Assembly: GCF_036906915.1 (NCBI RefSeq)
Contig: NZ_JBAKHX010000074.1
Location: 1 to 41,118, forward strand
DNA: 41,118 nt
Direction of reading: 5' to 3'
DNA from: Phytohabitans sp036906915
GTDB lineage: Bacteria > Actinomycetota > Actinomycetes > Mycobacteriales > Micromonosporaceae
Position numbers and translations under genes: made by a program. The notes below the pieces were generated by a model. The model was not told the DNA's origin. It saw nothing but the letters and a program-made list of their open reading frames with translations, and made no database searches. Below are positions 39,595 to 41,118 of this stretch, piece after piece; the first letter of the stretch is position 1; each line of letters starts with the position of its first letter.

Positions 39595-40479
39595 ATGCCA
39601 ACTACAGACCTGGCCGAGGCGGCCATCCGCTGGTACGACGCGAACGCCCGTGACCTGCCCTGGCGGGGGCCGGACGCCACACCGTGGGGCGTACTGGTCA
39701 GCGAGATCATGCTCCAGCAGACCCCGGTGTCCCGGGTCCTGCCGGCGTGGGAGGCGTGGCTGGCCCGCTGGCCGGTCCCGGCCGCGCTGGCCGCCGACAC
39801 CCCGGCCGAGGCGATCCGCATGTGGGGGCGGTTGGGATACCCGCGCCGCGCCATGCGCCTGCGGGAGTGTGCTGTGGCGATGGTCGAGCGGCACGGTGGC
39901 GAGGTGCCGGCGGACCTCGACGAGCTGCTCGCCCTGCCCGGTGTCGGCACGTACACCGCACGGGCGGTCGCCGCGTTCGCGTACGGTCAGCGGCACCCGG
40001 TGGTCGACACGAACGTCCGGAGGCTGGTGGCTCGGGCAAGCCAGGGCGAGCCTGACGCCGGGCCCACGACAACCGCGGCCGACCTGGTGGCCACCGAGGA
40101 GCTGCTGCCGCTGGAGCCGGCGCGGGCGGCCCGCGCGAGCGTTGCCTTCATGGAGCTCGGCGCGCTGATCTGCACTGCCCGCACGCCCAAGTGCGCCGAC
40201 TGTCCGCTGGCCGAGGCGTGCGCCTGGCGGGTCAGCGGCCGCCCGGCGAGCACGGGCCCCACCCGCCGGCCGCAGCAGTACGCGGGCACCGACCGCCAGG
40301 TACGTGGGCTGCTGCTGGCGGTGCTGCGTGGCACGACCGGCCCGGTGCCGCGTACCCGGCTCGACCTGGTCTGGCCCGACGACGTCCAGCGCGACCGGGC
40401 CCTCACCAGCCTCCTCGCCGACGGCTTGGTGGAGCGCCACGGCGAGCGGTACGCCCTGGCCGGCGACGTGCGCATGTAG
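39595..40479 (+). CDS. mutY: A/G-specific adenine glycosylase
   Basis: Base-excision repair enzyme removing adenine opposite 8-oxoguanine. The HhH-GPD fold shows SEIMLQQTPVSRVLPAW, the helix-hairpin-helix LPGVGTYTARAVAAFAYG and catalytic Asp in VVDTNVRRLVA. The [4Fe-4S] loop fits Cys-x6-Cys-x2-Cys-x5-Cys (CTARTPKCADCPLAEAC). The 294 residues from ATG 39595 are shorter than E. coli MutY, and the C-terminal NUDIX-like 8-oxoG-recognition domain is reduced, as in other actinobacterial homologues. The longer frame upstream lacks family similarity. Confidence 0.94.
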   Translation: MPTTDLAEAAIRWYDANARDLPWRGPDATPWGVLVSEIMLQQTPVSRVLPAWEAWLARWPVPAALAADTPAEAIRMWGRLGYPRRAMRLRECAVAMVERHGGEVPADLDELLALPGVGTYTARAVAAFAYGQRHPVVDTNVRRLVARASQGEPDAGPTTTAADLVATEELLPLEPARAARASVAFMELGALICTARTPKCADCPLAEACAWRVSGRPASTGPTRRPQQYAGTDRQVRGLLLAVLRGTTGPVPRTRLDLVWPDDVQRDRALTSLLADGLVERHGERYALAGDVRM

Positions 40480-40515
40480 AAGGCCCCGCCGCGGTAATCC
40501 GCAGCGGGGCCTTCT
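40478..40515. terminator. Strong bidirectional hairpin between mutY and clpC
   Basis: AGAAGGCCCCGC and GCGGGGCCTTCT form a perfect 12-bp stem with inner GC pairs over a short loop, in the convergent gap. It overlaps the mutY stop and could terminate both genes; T-runs are very short. Confidence 0.7.
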
Positions 40516-40530
40516 GTCGCCTGGTTGCCG

Positions 40531-41118
40531 TTAGGCGGCGTCTTCTGACGTGCCGCCGCCGGTCAGGTTGGCCGGCACCGCGTCCGGCACCTCAACGGGC
40601 TTTTCCGCAGATCGGAACACCAGCTTCGACTTGTCGATGTCGTCGGGGTTGCCCTCGCAGTCGACGACGATGATGTGACCCGGCTTCAGCTCGTTGAAGA
40701 GAATCCGCTCGGACAGGTTGTCTTCGATGTCGCGCTGGATCGTCCGGCGCAGCGGCCGGGCGCCCAGCACCGGGTCGAAGCCCTTGGCTGCCAGGTACTT
40801 CTTGGCGGTGTCGGTCAGCTCGAGGCCCATGTCCTTGTTGCGGAGCTGGGTCTCGATACGGGCGATCATGATGTCGACGATCTGGAGGATCTCGTCCTGC
40901 CGGAGCTGGTGGAAGACGATGGTGTCGTCGATCCGGTTCAGGAACTCCGGCCGGAAGTGCTGCTTCAGCTCGTCGTTGACCTTCTGCTTCATCCGGTCGT
41001 AGCTGGCCTCGGAGTCTTCCGACGCCTGGAAGCCCAGCGACACGGCCTTGGCAACGTCGCGGGTGCCCAGGTTGGTGGTCAGGATGATCACCGTGTTCTT
41101 GAAGTCGACGATGCGTCC
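40531..41118 (-). CDS. clpC: ATP-dependent Clp protease ATPase subunit ClpC, C-terminal part
   Basis: The last 195 residues of a class I Clp/Hsp100 unfoldase; the 5' part lies beyond the window. It opens in the second AAA+ domain (NTVIILTTNLGTRDVAKAV, a sensor-1 strand), continues with HFRPEFLNRIDDTIVFHQL (arginine finger region), and the C-terminal D2 small domain has GFDPVLGARPLRRTIQRDIED with the sensor-2 GAR. This matches ClpC1 of actinobacteria, which feeds substrates to ClpP1P2. The short acidic tail (GGGTSEDAA) is typical. Confidence 0.96.
   Translation of the reverse strand, partial: GRIVDFKNTVIILTTNLGTRDVAKAVSLGFQASEDSEASYDRMKQKVNDELKQHFRPEFLNRIDDTIVFHQLRQDEILQIVDIMIARIETQLRNKDMGLELTDTAKKYLAAKGFDPVLGARPLRRTIQRDIEDNLSERILFNELKPGHIIVVDCEGNPDDIDKSKLVFRSAEKPVEVPDAVPANLTGGGTSEDAA

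Overview
The window is high-GC DNA with typical actinobacterial gene content: CarD, DisA, ClpC, GPP34, RDD/DUF2510 proteins, AfsR-like SARPs and a DUF5753/DUF397 regulator pair. The best fit is the family Micromonosporaceae (Actinoplanes, Phytohabitans, Dactylosporangium or Micromonospora relatives). This is judged from gene content, not from a search. Most of the window reads as ordinary chromosome with dense, translationally coupled operons.

Layout. Positions 1-10,000 hold a minus-strand series of two tandem giant SARP/NB-ARC/TPR regulators, class II fumarase (fumC), a HAD hydrolase and a secreted subtilase. Positions 10,100-11,100 are an eroded patch with a Fic-family pseudogene and a small Cys/His membrane protein. 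Positions 11,365-15,018 (minus) carry a class I Fe-S fumarase, a membrane-anchored beta-propeller and an Lrp/AsnC regulator. From 15,100 the plus strand runs hppD, two RDD membrane proteins and an aromatic aminotransferase. A GNAT, a GPP34 protein, an HTH-DUF5753/DUF397 pair, a second beta-propeller and an SRPBCC protein follow. Positions 23,323-26,700 hold fahA, an unrecognised coupled gene and divergent hmgA. Together with hppD and the aminotransferase they make a nearly complete tyrosine-homogentisate catabolic set; no maleylacetoacetate isomerase is recognisable.

Positions 26,704-28,470 are carD-ispD-ispF. Positions 29,552-33,793 form a compact biosynthetic cluster: methyltransferase, acyl-CoA-dehydrogenase-like flavoprotein, type III PKS and a small membrane protein, all coupled, with a divergent UbiA prenyltransferase. 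It resembles the prenylated alkylquinone clusters of Actinoplanes but has no recognisable monooxygenase. A lipoprotein, radA, disA, a Thr/Pro/Ser-rich membrane protein, peptide deformylase, an ACT protein and mutY follow, and the 3' end of clpC closes the window.

The most unusual feature is a dispersed repeat family built round a 67-nt stem-loop with a 17-bp stem, a one-base bulge and a constant 32-nt loop. It occurs before hppD, once before radA, and twice in tandem at the 3' end of radA. The stem differs between loci by compensatory changes while the loop stays nearly constant. Units recur at 123-125 bp and carry direct repeats over start or stop codons. Upstream of hppD the hairpin buries the ribosome binding site inside a leader reading frame. 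A fragment of the same family appears to be built into the coding sequence of one SARP.
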